Part shown: positions 20,110 to 31,640 of the stretch, in pieces
Layout of the letters: each line of letters begins with the position of its first letter
How positions within the stretch are numbered: position 1 is the first letter of the stretch
Assembly (NCBI GenBank): GCA_029204225.1
Contig: CM055100.1
Coordinates: 65,001-129,000 of the forward strand
Direction: 5' to 3'
From: Diphasiastrum complanatum
Lineage: Eukaryota; Streptophyta; Lycopodiopsida; Lycopodiales; Lycopodiaceae
Length of the DNA: 64,000 bases
Notes under the pieces: generated by a model
Database searches by the model: none
Told to the model about the DNA's origin: nothing
What the model saw: the letters and a program-made list of their open reading frames with translations, nothing else
Translations under genes and position numbers: made by a program

Positions 20110-22604
20110 AGCACCCAATCGCTCAACTTGCTGCTCACTCGAGATGTTTCTTGCAAACTTCTACATTATCATGCAATTCAACAGCTCCATAAGACAAAAA
20201 GACACTAATATGAAATGAGTCCTTGTAGGAAGAAAGTGAAATCCAATATTCTGTCATCTTCTACAATGTCCAACCAAGAGCAACTGCCACAGGGTATTGA
20301 TAGTTTTTCTCCTCTTCTGCAACCTCAAATATATTTGTCTTTCCACATGCTCATAAGATTTCCAATGTGCCAATACACAATAAATCCAGGAATCGAAAAT
20401 CCATATAGAGATTCAGTTTTGAATCTCTTGCTCAGAGAGGTACTGAGGACATAGTACCTCAACCAAACCTGCATCTCAAGTTATATCTTACAACATTTGC
20501 TATCAACAATGGTAGATTCAGTGTCACTATTTCTGTCTTGTTTTTGACAAGGGCTTATGAGAGTTCTTTCATTACTTTAACAGATCAATAGAAACATGAA
20601 ATTGTCAAGGTGAATTATACATATTGATGAATACAACTTTTGTTCAACAAGTGCTATATAGTTCTCACTCTTTGTACTGTTTGTTTATTTCTTTGTTTCT
20701 CTTCACCTATTTCGTGTGATTGATTTTTGCATGAGAAGTAATTATTGCACGAAAGTCTTCCGTAGAGCATCTCAAGAACACATTTTCATTCATCTATCCA
20801 TCTTCAGATCACCTTGCACAGAGCTTAAGATCTTTGCACATACTTCAAATTTGAAAAATCTCTATCACGTTAGAGTTGCTTCATGTATCTCATCGTCATA
20901 TTCATCTTTGAGTCAACTACAATAAGATCAAAACAAATTTAGTTAAAATTTGTTTAATCTTTAGTCTAGTCACATGGTCAACGTGTTTTCAACTACCTGT
21001 TCCACATGGGGGGAGTGGATTTGCGGGCATCCACTAGAGCAGTCACATTGCCAGCAATATCATCAACAAGATCAACAGCCAAGGTCACAAAACCAAAGAC
21101 GATGGCGACAAGGCTAAGAAGACAGGTGGGCAATCCAAAGCGACACAATCAGAAGAAGTATCCCAGTCACGACGATATTCCTTCAAAAAAGAGAAGCACA
21201 AGTAGTGGGAAATCAGCCTCCTTCTTCAACCAGCCTCTTGCCATACTTCGGCACCCATTTTCATGCCTATCGCCCACACTATCTACCGTTGTCACCACCC
21301 CTTCCATCTGTTTGTTTATCATCAGTTCACTATTCTTCTGAGAAATTCCCAGCTTTTGATAGTCTTATCGAAGCGGCTAAAAGATCATTTCAAGTGTCTT
21401 GCGGAGACCAACTACCACCTACAATGATTGATCAGCCAGAAAGATCTAAGAAGCAGGTAAACTAGCTAGAAGAAATAAAGAGAAAGATCCAAGAAGTTGA
21501 GGAGGAAAGGACACAACTTAAGCAACCGTTGAGTCAGGTCGATCTTGATTAAAAGAAATTCTCTGGAGCAATGATAGTCGAATCCCCTCTTACGAAGCCC
21601 AAAGAGATCCAAAAGTAACGGATCAAAAGTAAGAGCTGCAGAAAAAGAAAGATGAAGACAACCGTGAACCTGCAAAATAAAGCGAGTTCCTCACCCAGCA
21701 AGTGGTGGTCAAAGTTTGATATTGCAAGGGTCCAAGGCTACAACTGTAGAACTATCAATTCTTTCACCCACCCACCAAGCCTTCATCATGTTTCCTTACC
21801 GTTACCAAACCGTCCATCCAAATATGTTCCTACCAACAATTTTTTGATGATGAGTCCATGCCCTTGAGACTGATAATCAAAGTTTGTGCAACCTGCAGAT
21901 TGAAGGTTTTCCTTGAGACCGGAACTTCAACTGAGAGAGGAACTGCGGAAACACCCAGAAGAAAATGGTGGATACAAACCTCCCAGAAGTTAGAATCTGC
22001 CCAGAAACAAGAAGTGAAACCATCCATGGCAGATGCAATGAAAATAAGAGACATGAGGATAGCACTCAGACATGCAAGTTGTGAAGTTGCTGGGGAGCTC
22101 TCCAAATTTTGAGAATGTCAACCACCTACAGCAATAAGACATTCAAGTTAAATTACGGCAAATAGCAAAAAACAGTTTTTTGTGATAAAGACCGACAGCA
22201 ATAAGCACTTGGTTTTACATAAGCGAATGAGGATCTACGCTTTTCCAAGTGACATCGAAGATGCCAATGCAGATCGGAGCGACATCATTCAATATGAATT
22301 GCAGTGGATCCTGCAACACATTAGGGGTGGGATGATGTTGGCTGATTCTGACGAATCTCCAAAATACTCGGCCAGAGATACCCAAGAGCACCTCTCACCT
22401 TAATAGACCAAGGAGGTCTCTGAGAAGATGAGATGAACGAAGACTGAGAGCCGAGTATAAGAGCCGAGAAATGCTAGTTAGGAATGACAAGCAAGAACTG
22501 TGTAAGCCTCATGGTGAATCCCAGAAGATGGAATGACCGTGTAGGAACTAGTATTTCTAGACAAAGTAATAAATGCAAGTAGACCTCTCTTAAAGATAGT
22601 AGAG
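20110..22604 (+). repeat. 3' internal region B of the pol-less gypsy element (repeat copy 2)
   Basis: Second copy of 10859-13440, at about 93% identity by eye. It lacks the poly-A/poly-G insertion of copy 1. It shows the same coding traces: an LEEIKRKIQEVEEERTQLKQ coiled-coil-like stretch near 21465-21530, and an open frame 22182-22403 containing IIQYELQWILQHIRGG and ending EHLSP. Stops in the coiled-coil stretch occur at the same places in both copies. Many of the lesions therefore predate the duplication. Confidence 0.65.
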
Positions 22605-23367
22605 TGAGCCACCTTTTGATGGTGACCTCTAGTGGAGAGCATTATTTCACTTGTAATTTGTGTAATGTGAAAATGCCACTAGGATGCCACCTAAGGAACT
22701 CTCTTGCTTATTTAAGAGACTCCCTCTTTGAGAAGAGGAGTTTTTTATGCATTGTTCTACTCCATGTCCAAATGAGAAGAGCCTCCACGATTTTGATACA
22801 ACACTAAGCTCCTTGATCATGGCGGTTTTCTTGAGTGATGCTCCTATGATCATGCCCTTCCATCCTTTGTGTGTGGTTGTGGATAGTAGAGTGGATTAGT
22901 TTTCCTGCTTTCCTAGAGTGGATTAGATTTCCCTTCTTGTTTGTGGATTAATGTAGGATTCAACATTCAGGTTAACTAAATAGACTGGGTTTGTGATGTG
23001 ATTCTTGCATATTCCCTTACAACCATGTTCTTGATGTTCTTGGGATGTCCATGTTTAAGGGATTCTTGCATATTTCCTTACAACCATGCTGAACGTTTTG
23101 GCATGCATGATTGACTGCTTATGGTCGTTGATGCATGTGCTTCAGTGCAAGAGTGACCAATTTGAGTGTCCTCTGACAGGCAAGACAATACTACAATGTT
23201 ATTCAGTCCATTTTGCTTGTTTTTGGACAAGAAAACATTCTAGAAAATGCCCAAGAAGCATGATAACAGGCAGAACCAACCTTGAAACTAATCTGGAAAA
23301 GAAGAAAGAACCAAAACAAGAGAAAGAAAAAGCCAATTGATTCCCTAGAGCAAGGGATCAGTAAACA
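22605..23367 (+). repeat. 3' LTR of the tandem gypsy pair (763 bp)
   Basis: Starts TGAGCCACC after AAAGATAGTAGAG and ends GTAAACA. It matches 13441-14347 but is about 140 bp shorter, because the segment equivalent to 13868-14075 is replaced by a short direct repeat (TTCTTGCATATTYCCTTACAACCATG, shown in part). TATTTAAGAG near 22708 is the TATA-type box. The sequence on its right has no primer site, so it is a terminal LTR. Confidence 0.68.
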
Positions 23368-23670
23368 CTACACTTGTCTCCTATCTCGTGGCTCGGGGGG
23401 TGAGGCTACTGGAGATTAATCTATGGATTTTGGTTGGTTGGGTGGTTTTACTCCATCGTGTTCTCTTTGTGTTTGTCTTGTAAGAAGGATCTTGAAGAGC
23501 TTTCCCTTACAATGGTATTAGAGCAAGGCTTATGAAGATCAGAGTACTTGGAGTTGTGAAGCTTTTCATCGGATCTTAGGTAGTGGATCGATTGAATTTC
23601 TCTTCCAGATGGAGAACAAGCTTCCAAGTCAGTGTTTTTTCAGTGGTTTCACTTGTATGTCGTTAAGATC
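23368..23670 (+). repeat. LTR end plus primer-site remnant, related to the LTR at 23671
   Basis: GTGGCTCGGGGG, GGTTGGTTGGGTGGTTTTACT and TCTTGTAAGAAGGAT resemble the end of the next LTR (24030-24150). The LTR ends CCCTTACA at about 23512 and is followed by ATGGTATTAGAGCAAGG, an initiator-Met primer site with one change. The next 140 bases, including an ATG at 23609, show no recognisable gag. Confidence 0.6.
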
Positions 23671-24150
23671 TGTCACATCTATATTCGGTTAAAGACATGA
23701 AATAGTCCTAATATGGTAGACCGGCTCTTCGGTATTCAAGTTTATTAGCCACGCCGAGATTTAATTCCATGTCAAGGCCTGTTTGTGACTAATTACTTTG
23801 AGAGGACCCAAACACTCTAATTGAGACATATGGAGTAGTGCATGTACGTGTGACTAATATAGGCAAGAAGACTGCATGAAGAGTTGTGACCTATTTATAG
23901 TTGACCTGCATGGGGATTGCATGGGTTTATGCACATGAATCTACTCTCTATATATTGGGGTAGGGATTCTCCTGTCGACAACTTGGATTCAAGTTACAAG
24001 TTGCTCTCTTCTTCTCTAACATTCACATGGAATGGCTCGGGGGCTAAATCCATGATTGATCTAGGTTTGGTTGGGCGGTTTTGGCTCCAACGTCTCTCTT
24101 GTTGTGTTCTCATATCCTCATCTTAGGGGTTTTCCCTAGTGGTCTTTACA
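23671..24150 (+). repeat. Copia-type LTR (480 bp), plus orientation
   Basis: Runs from TGTCACATCTATATTCGG to GGTCTTTACA and is followed by TTGGTATCAGGGCAAGG, an initiator-Met primer site. It matches the minus-strand LTR at 59510-59941 along its length, for example AATAGTCCTAATATGGTAGA, TTAATTCCATGTCAAGGC and GACCTGCATGGGGATTGCAT. The TATA-like CTATATATTGGGG lies near 23947. No polypurine tract precedes it, so it is a 5' LTR. Confidence 0.75.
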
Positions 24151-26680
24151 TTGGTATCAGGGCAAGGCTAAGATGCGGTCTTGGATGGCATTTAGACAAG
24201 CTCTACATCAAATCAGAAGCACATGGATTTATGTCCTGGATTGGTGTGCGGAACTCTCAAGGGGAAAATCGAGTTTTGGATCCTCTAATTCTTGATTGAA
24301 GCATGTTGGCAAGAGGAGTGGTAGAGTGCACTTCCACCGGATTATTTTTTTTTAATATTGCTTCTAATTAGTATGGATTCATGTCTGATTTTTTGGAACT
24401 TTGAGAGAAGCCTTTCTGAGGTAGTATAATTTGTGTATACAAATCCAGTAGCTTGTTTCCCATGTCATTGAAGATTGATAACATGCAAGACTGGTTATGG
24501 TTGTTGATAGATTGAGAGTGTTCAGTTTATCCTGGAAAAAAAACAAACTATTAGAACAAAGTTTTTGGGTTTCTAACATTTGCATGCTGAGGATTCAGTT
24601 TTGAAGACGTTGATCCTCGAGTATTATGTGCCAACTGTAGACCCTTGTGAAACTGCTGTTATGTTTATATTCTTTGATGATATGCTGTTAAGAACCAGAG
24701 ACTTGTTGAAGAAAATCATCCTAATCTGTTTGTTTTTTAAATCCCTGGAAAATCTTTGACATGTATACTTTCTGCTTGATTTGAACTTGTAAGTTATGGA
24801 AAGAGGAAGTTGATGGAAAAGATTGGAATAAGAAAAACATGCAGAACCCCGTAAGGAGCAGTAGGAGAGATGTGACCCTGTTTGTTGCTCTTCCACTGTC
24901 CTTTGGGCCATTTGGATGTCTTTCAGCTCCCAGGAAACCAGATTTCTGGCAGTTCCCCTGTCTGTCGCCTCAATCGACTGTGTTTGATTGCTTGACAAGG
25001 GACGATTGAGTCTGAAACTACTCCTAGACAGCTGTGTTGTCTGAGGTTTAGTCTGTCGGCTGTTTTAAGAGGCCGTGAAGCTGCTGATGACCTGGTTGAT
25101 TCAGTGATTACAAACACAGTTACCTGTTTCACAGAACCGTGACTCGTTGATGTCTGGGAAGCATTTTTTCTTGGATGTTGTGGTAAAGCTGTGTGTTGCA
25201 TATCTGCAGCCATGGATTAGATTACCCAATAATGGCAGCAGCAGAATTGGAGTTGAAGCAGTACATTTACTTGGCTCCAGTGATGGTCGGGGACAGAGAT
25301 CCCTCTATGTATTGCTTTCCTTTTTAGGGCTTACATAGCTTTGAATAGAGGGTATGCCATTTGCTTGGTTTTTTATTTTGGCTTGAAAAGACTTTGCATG
25401 GATCTTTTTGGAAAGGAAATTTTTTCTTAGTATTGCATGGCTGTATGAAGTTTACAAGTGTTTATTTGTAGCTTATGGTTTACTGGTTATGCATGTCGTG
25501 TGGGCTTGGCTTGTTTTTGCATGTGAGGGGAAAGGGAACCATGTGTATGTGAATGGATTTTCCGTCGTTTGGTTACTCTTCCGGTAATTGCATGAAAAAC
25601 GGCTAGACCTAATAGTGGGTAACCAGGTGTGAACCCTATAGGGGAGAATATAATTATCGATTCTCTGGAGCATAACTAAAAAAATTGGGTGAAGATTTAT
25701 TATGCTATCCTAACAGGTAGTCTATGAGTTTGGTTCATAGATTTAGGATTGACGGCGAGTTATTGGTTCTTCATGGGGTTTATCCAAAGTGGTACCCGGT
25801 TCAAGGAAAATTTGATTTTTTTTCCTGCTACTGTGCCATTTAATTTATTATGGAGTATGGATACTCCCAGTGATTTGAGCTAAATGGTGTTTATGATTTT
25901 AACTTTTCAACTTGTTACACCGGCAATTTTTGTGGCGTATTCTCAATGGTTTCGATCATTGAACAAGCCAAAGCTTTTAGTAAGACACTTGTTAAAATTG
26001 GAAGTTAGTGAACTAATGATGCAAGTATTGTTATTAAATGGAAGTAGTTCTTTATTCAATTTAAATTTATTGTCGAATATAGTAAAAGAAGTACCGGAGA
26101 TCCGAATTTTGTGGATCTTCCATTTATATATATGCTTTTTATTAATTACGTCAAAACAAAACCAATTTTAACGAAGTGATACTGAAGCCACAAAAGTGAA
26201 AAGGGAAAATAGATTATCATTTTTAATGTGTTTACGAAAAATTCTGGTACCTTAGTAGATGGAATATTTCGGGGGACCGAAAAATCTAAGGAAGAAAATG
26301 GGGCACCTGAGTTAGTGAATGAATTTGTGTTATTTAATTTGGATTTCTTGATAATCCATGTGGGAAGTTGCATAATACCAGTTATGGAGTGATTCCATAG
26401 GAATGGATTTCATTTAATTGAGTTTTTGTTTGATATCATGCATGACCATGAGAATGACCGTAAATATTAATATGATTTGGATGAATAAGGAATGTGTTAC
26501 ACGTGGATCACATTTTGTTAGTACTATAAAAATCATTCTTTAGAGATAATGATCTTTGAGTAAGCTTTTACTAACAAAAAATATTTAGATATGATGGTAA
26601 TCCATGTGTAGAGCCTTATGGTTTGATCATCCTTTCGTAAATGGATTATTATCTATCGAGAAATAAAATTTATCGATTCT
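24151..26680. other. Unassigned AT-rich DNA after the copia LTR
   Basis: Starts with the primer site 24151-24167 and should be the internal region of that element. No gag or pol motif is visible. Frames up to 124 codons occur on both strands. The one at 25884-26171 (+) is leucine-rich and AT-driven. I saw no repeated units, RNA gene or intact ORF. Confidence 0.45.
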
Positions 26681-27002
26681 CCAGTATCTGGTATTGATAT
26701 TTGCCTATACCTAGTATAGGAAATCCAGATGAATTGATTCTTGCCTCTCTTTTTATTCAAATTTAAAAAAGTGTGGGAACCATTAAAATTGGAGGGAAAC
26801 CCAACTTTATTCACTAACTTGACATTTAGGCCCTGCGACATTAAAAGTCCCGCAAAAAGGCCTAAAGTCCCTTATTAACTTTTAACTAATCAATCAAATA
26901 ACTATGTGGTCATCGGGTTGGACTTACACACGCAGGGTGCCAAATCCCTCTCACTTATTAACTAGGGTTAGGGTTGCCTTGGGATCCGCAAACCCTCCAA
27001 CA
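26680..27002 (-). repeat. 3' LTR start of the minus-strand Tat-like element
   Basis: Read on the minus strand, a polypurine tract (GGTGGGGGATA, about 27004-27014) is followed by TGTTGGAGGGTTTGCGGATC at 27002 and downwards. A TATA-type AATAAAAAGAGAGGCAAG lies near 26755-26738. It closely resembles the CTATAAAAAGAGAGGCATTT of the LTR at 9101. I could not find the end of this LTR, so only its first ~320 bases are marked. Confidence 0.55.
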
Positions 27003-27052
27003 GTATCCCCCACCAAAATTGGTGGCGGTCCAATGACACCTGCAATATGCAG

Positions 27053-29979
27053 TTATTGGGGACTTTTATTGGCTTCGCGCCGAATCTTAATTAAATGATA
27101 CTGCACCTTCTCCATAAAGTCAAAATGTGCAGTATTGAAATCCAAGTTGTGTGGCAGGAAACAATGGTGGGCTCCGGCAATCCACTTGGAAGTTGTCCAT
27201 GAGGTGAAACGGGATTCCCAAGAGCCTCCCATCATAGCTGCACGAAAATACAGTCGAGCAATCGGCAGCTGATCTTTGATTTGCTTTGAGGCCATCGGCT
27301 TATTTGGATCGAATGCTAGGGTAGGAAGGCAATCATCCCATTTGGTTGCCACTAACGCCAACAGAGTTAGATCTTTAGCAAACATTGTCAATTGTCGCAC
27401 CGTTGAATCCGGAGAGTGGACATACTCTCTCTAATATGTTTGTAAGGCACGGTGGAAGTCCACCGAAATGTTCCAGCTGTAAGACTGATGGATGATTGGC
27501 CAATTGGGCGTATGGATGGTGATTTTGTCCATAGCCAATCCCAAATCTTTCCATTTATGTCTTCGCGGCATTGGCACGTAATAAGGATCTACCCGCAACT
27601 GGCGAGGGCTGGTGACGTAACTCCTAATTGATTCCGTAGTTTTCTCAAAAACCGTGATTCTCCATGCCGGCTGCTCTCCTAGTGCAGGTATTTTGTCCAA
27701 TTCTTTGTCGACCTCGATCTCGGAGGTCTTAAATTTCAGAACCCATCCACCACGCGACGACTCATGCGGATGTTGCTTTAAGAAGGTCTGGATCTGGTCC
27801 TCGACGCTGATGGGCCTTCTGAATAAATGTCTTGTCCTTGATGAGGATGGACCTGCTTGTATTGCCGGTATGGTTGGCAGTTGATCTGCTAGATCTGGAG
27901 CTTCCCCCTGGTCCATGCTCGAATCAATCCCTGTATCCAATTGTATAGCTTCTTGGCGTGAAGGGGAGAATTGCGGCATGACCGGAATGGGGATTTGTGG
28001 TCTGGCTTCCAACACTTGAGCGGCTGCTTTTTCATAGGCAGTAATGGTCTCTTTTGCCTTTGCCAACTCGGTTGAAGCTGCTCCTTTGAACCTATCAAAG
28101 CGGCCTTGGAATCCCTGAAGGGCCACTTTGTATGTTTCCACTTTCTTGAATAAATACGCAATCTCTGTTGGTGTGACCGGATGATCGGGTATTTGCGTTT
28201 GCAGATAGGCATCACGCTCAAGGGTGGTCGCATCCAATTCACCTTGAAGCCGTGTGCAATCTTGTTCGGCCATCTATAATTGTCCCTTCAGTAGTTGCAC
28301 CTGTTGCTTGGCATCTTGCACTTCCTTATCTACCTGATCTTGTGCGGTTATCAGGGCGTTTTGCAGGGAGATGATGTAGGTTTCCAAACGATCAGCTTGT
28401 TGCTGGGCCAATTTCTTTTCGCTTTCAACCTTATCTTCATGTTGTTTGGCTATCTTTAACTTTTGATCCAGCTGGACAATTTTTTGGCTGATTAAAGTGT
28501 TTTTGGATCCTAGATCAGAGATCCTCTGCTCCATTTCCTTCTTCTTATCCAGCATAGACTGGATCACTTGCCCAAGGCTTGAAACTAACCCGAGAGCATC
28601 ACCTGAATCGACGGTCGTCGAGGTGGCAGCAGCAGGAGAACCTGATGGTACTGTCCTTGGTAGGCGTGGAATAGGTGCCAAGGTCTCTTCTTCTTCAAAA
28701 GTATCCTCTTCTTCAAACCCTTCAGGCACCGTGGCGTCGAACTGCTTTGGTGACTTTACAGCTGTGTCGACCCGAAGTGTGGTTGGGCTACCTTGTGTGT
28801 GTGGTTGCTGACTGGTATCTTCGACACCAACAGTAGATTCATGGATATGCCCGAATCCTCTTCCAGGGAATTGGGGTTCAAAGGGCGCTGGGCTCTGGGG
28901 CATTTCAAAGATTTCGGTGGCCCCAAGGGGGTCGGAATCATCGAACATATCCATGAAGAACTGTGTGTTGGGTGAGGTTGCTTCGGTGTGCGGGGGTGAG
29001 GCGGCCTGGGCAACTATGATGGGAATGGTAGGCCCAATGGTCACAGACTGTCCTTGTATGGGAGCAGAGGCGAGGGAAGCATCAGAGACGAGCGGAATGG
29101 GAAGTTCAGTGCGAACAACAGCAGGGGGTGGAAACGCAGCTGACGAAGTATGCCTAGTGCGACGTCGTGACGTGGAAGGCGAGTTAGGAATTACGATCTC
29201 GCTGCATGGACGACGACGACGACTATGAGAACTTGAGGCATGATGAGATGACTCGGCCGGTGCTTCTTCGTAAACCGAAAGCACAGAATCCAAGTGGAAG
29301 CCATGGATTTTGTTTTCTAGGTGAGAAGCGGCTAAGAGGGACATTAGAGAGCCAGCAGCAAACTGCTGCTTAGTATTGGCCTTAATAGCTCGCTTGAGCT
29401 CACCAGAAACAGTCTTGAGGGGCTTTGGCCAACTTGGTGTGGGACTCCACTATCCTGTGAAGGATTTGAGATGTGATGCGGTCTTTCCTAAGGTTGCCAA
29501 CCATCAGGAAATGATTCAGCAGCTGGGCAGCTGCGTGGATGGAAGGCTCAGTGATGGCTTCCAGAAGGTAGCTATCATTGGTCCAGTGCAGATCGTTGGT
29601 GAGGTCAATGTATGGCTTGATGGGCTGTTTGGCGTGCTTGTGATTGGGTGAGGCTTGCGTACTGGATGAGATTCCTATAGCTGCAAGTGCGGCCTCAATG
29701 ACGCGCACTTTGTGTGTGGCTCCCTGGAAGGTGATATTAAACTTGGATTTCTCTTCCTTCCATGTACTGAAGGCAAGAGTGATAAAATCTATATTGATAA
29801 TGACCCAAAAAGGCTCTCTCATGAATACCCATTGCAGTGAGTAGAGGCTCCGCAAGGGCCATCCACCGAGTGACCATGCTTGTGCTAGGAAGAATCATGA
29901 TGTCCGTTGCAGATGGGACATCACAATGGATAGTATAGCGCAGAGACTGGGAAGTATCAGTAGAAGACATGATGATCAG
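27053..29979 (-). pseudogene. Long post-integrase reading frame, unknown function
   Basis: I do not recognise this protein. Read on the minus strand it spans about 970 codons. The first ~190 (to 29400) are probably globular (ATHKVRVIEAALAAIGI, HWTNDSYLLEAI) and carry frameshifts near 29860 and 29405. From 29344 a single frame continues to 27053, broken only by two TAG codons (28274-28276 and 27431-27433). That frame has a Ser/Pro-rich, Arg-containing and acidic stretch (to about 28650). A long charged coiled coil follows (MLDKKKEMEQRISDLG, KVESEKKLAQQQADRLE, to about 28130). Last comes a globular C-terminus (QIQTFLKQHPHESSRGGWVL, WDDCLPTLAFDPNKP, IARLYFRAAMMG). The C-terminal block is shared with 8679-8969. 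A Gag- or Env-position accessory protein is possible. There is no signal peptide or membrane segment. Confidence 0.6.
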
Positions 29980-30765
29980 AAAGGAATTATTGCGTGAAAG
30001 TGTATCAGAAGGAAATGCAGGAAATTTGGAAGGCTTTGGTTGCAAGAAAAATTCGCAAGAGCTTCGCTAGCACAAGTGAGGAATGAATCGAATTCAACCA
30101 ACTTATAGGTGAATTTGGTGTGTCCATTACACTGAATAGTAGTTTGGCTGATCAGTTCTGAACAAAAATTTGCAGGCACGTACATTACTGTAAAAATAGG
30201 CTATAAAAATTTTGGCGAAGGTTTCTAGGGATCTGAACCTATCAGACGACGTTTTCCAGGGCTGGCGAAGGATGAACCTTCGCCCAGGTACTGTCATAAA
30301 TGCATTTTTTTACAATTTGAACCTATAGACAACCTAATTTTGACATTTTAAGATCATCTAGCAGGTCGACAAAGGTTAATAATGAGGTTATGATGTTCGG
30401 CGAAGGTTCCCAAAATGGCATATCAATGAACATTCGTCTGACTCAAAAATTGAATTTTCTCTTGTCGGAAACCTTTGCCCACCTTAATTTAGATAAATCA
30501 AGGGTGGATGTACAGTCTGAGAGCTCAGCGAAGTTTTTTGATATTGTATTGGCCAAATCTGCCCAAAACAGTCGTTTCCTAAGGCATTTTCCATCAAAAA
30601 TTTTGTGGTGTCTTTTCCTATGCTGATGACTTCTTGACTTTCGCTCATCAGTCTTTCCTTATTTTTATTTTTTATTTTTGTAACTGTCCTTTTCCAAAAA
30701 AGTCAGCAAATTAAATACTGAAAACAAAAAATTGAAAAACAAATAAATTGAAAAACCCATTGAGA
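29980..30765 (-). other. Spacer between integrase and post-integrase frame, CGAAGGTT-rich
   Basis: Non-coding. The word GGCGAAGG(T/A) or its complement occurs at about 30212, 30264, 30280 and 30399, with weaker forms near 30470 and 30528. The same word recurs in the leader at about 31835-31905. One pair at 30264-30284 forms an inverted repeat (GGCGAAGGATGAACCTTCGCC). Confidence 0.55.
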
Positions 30766-31640
30766 TCAGGCTTGCTGAACTGGCGGAGCCGGCTGCCAAA
30801 ACTTGCGTAATCGATTGCCATTTACCGGAGTATCAAATCGTTTTCCATCCAAGTGCTCAAGAATTACAGCGCCATAGTTCAGGATTTCCTTCACTTTATA
30901 CGGGCGTTCACCAGTAAACTTCAACTTACCCTTGATCAGCTTGGTTGTGTACATCAATGCAAGATCTCCTGCTTTCAGATCTTTTTTGTGCAATCGACGA
31001 TCGTGCCATGCCTTGCGGCGGGCTTTCTCTGTTGCTAAAGCATGAACTGCCATCAATCGGGTTTCACATAATTTGTGCAACGCTTCATGACGGAGTTGTA
31101 AAGACATATCATCATTGAATCGTTCGGTTGCTGCTATGCGTAAAGATGGGATTAAAAATTCAATTGGCATAACAGCATTTTGACCATAAACGAGTTGTAA
31201 AGGTGTTTGATTTGTACTATTTTTGTAAGCGGTTCTAAATGCCCATATTGCTGCATACAGTTTATGCTCCCAATCAAACCGACTCACTTCAATTGTCTTT
31301 GTCAGAATCTTATTGGAAGATTCAGCTTGGCCATTCTCTCTGGGATAATAGGGAGTACTAAATCTGTGTATAACAAAAAAATCTTCCAGTAAACACTTTA
31401 TGGTTTGATTAACAAAGTGTGTACCCCGATCACTGACAATTTTGATCGGACATCCAAATCTGATTATAATATTTTCATATAGAAACTTGGTCGTAGATTT
31501 CGCATCAGCCACTTTGACAACTTTGGCTTCAACCCACTTGGTCATATAATCAGTTGCGACGATAATGTATCGGGCCTGAGATCCTTGCGCAGCAGGATGA
31601 ATAGGACCAACATAATCCAGTCCCCATTTTTATGGCAATA
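30766..31640 (-). pseudogene. Gypsy integrase (Tat type), 5'-truncated
   Basis: Minus-strand frame 31545-30766 is open for 259 codons. An upstream extension in the same frame (LDYVGPIHPAAQGSQ, YIIVATDYMTKWVEA) reaches about 31640. The core aspartates lie in the VATDYM and IKIVSDRGTHF blocks and the glutamate in RENGQAESSNKI. The C-terminus has GPY-like TGERPYKVKEIL and ends NRLRKFWQPAPP. The HHCC zinc domain and all upstream pol are deleted. The preserved part has all three catalytic acids, so this is the best-preserved integrase core in the window outside the chromovirus. Confidence 0.85.

Noticed and set aside
24624-25213. Minus-strand ORFs of 124 and 96 codons
   Set aside because: They overlap each other in different frames, have no motif and end at random. 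No support beyond length.
28497-29228. Plus-strand ORFs opposite the coiled-coil frame
   Set aside because: They are antisense shadows of a longer minus-strand frame with domain-like composition.
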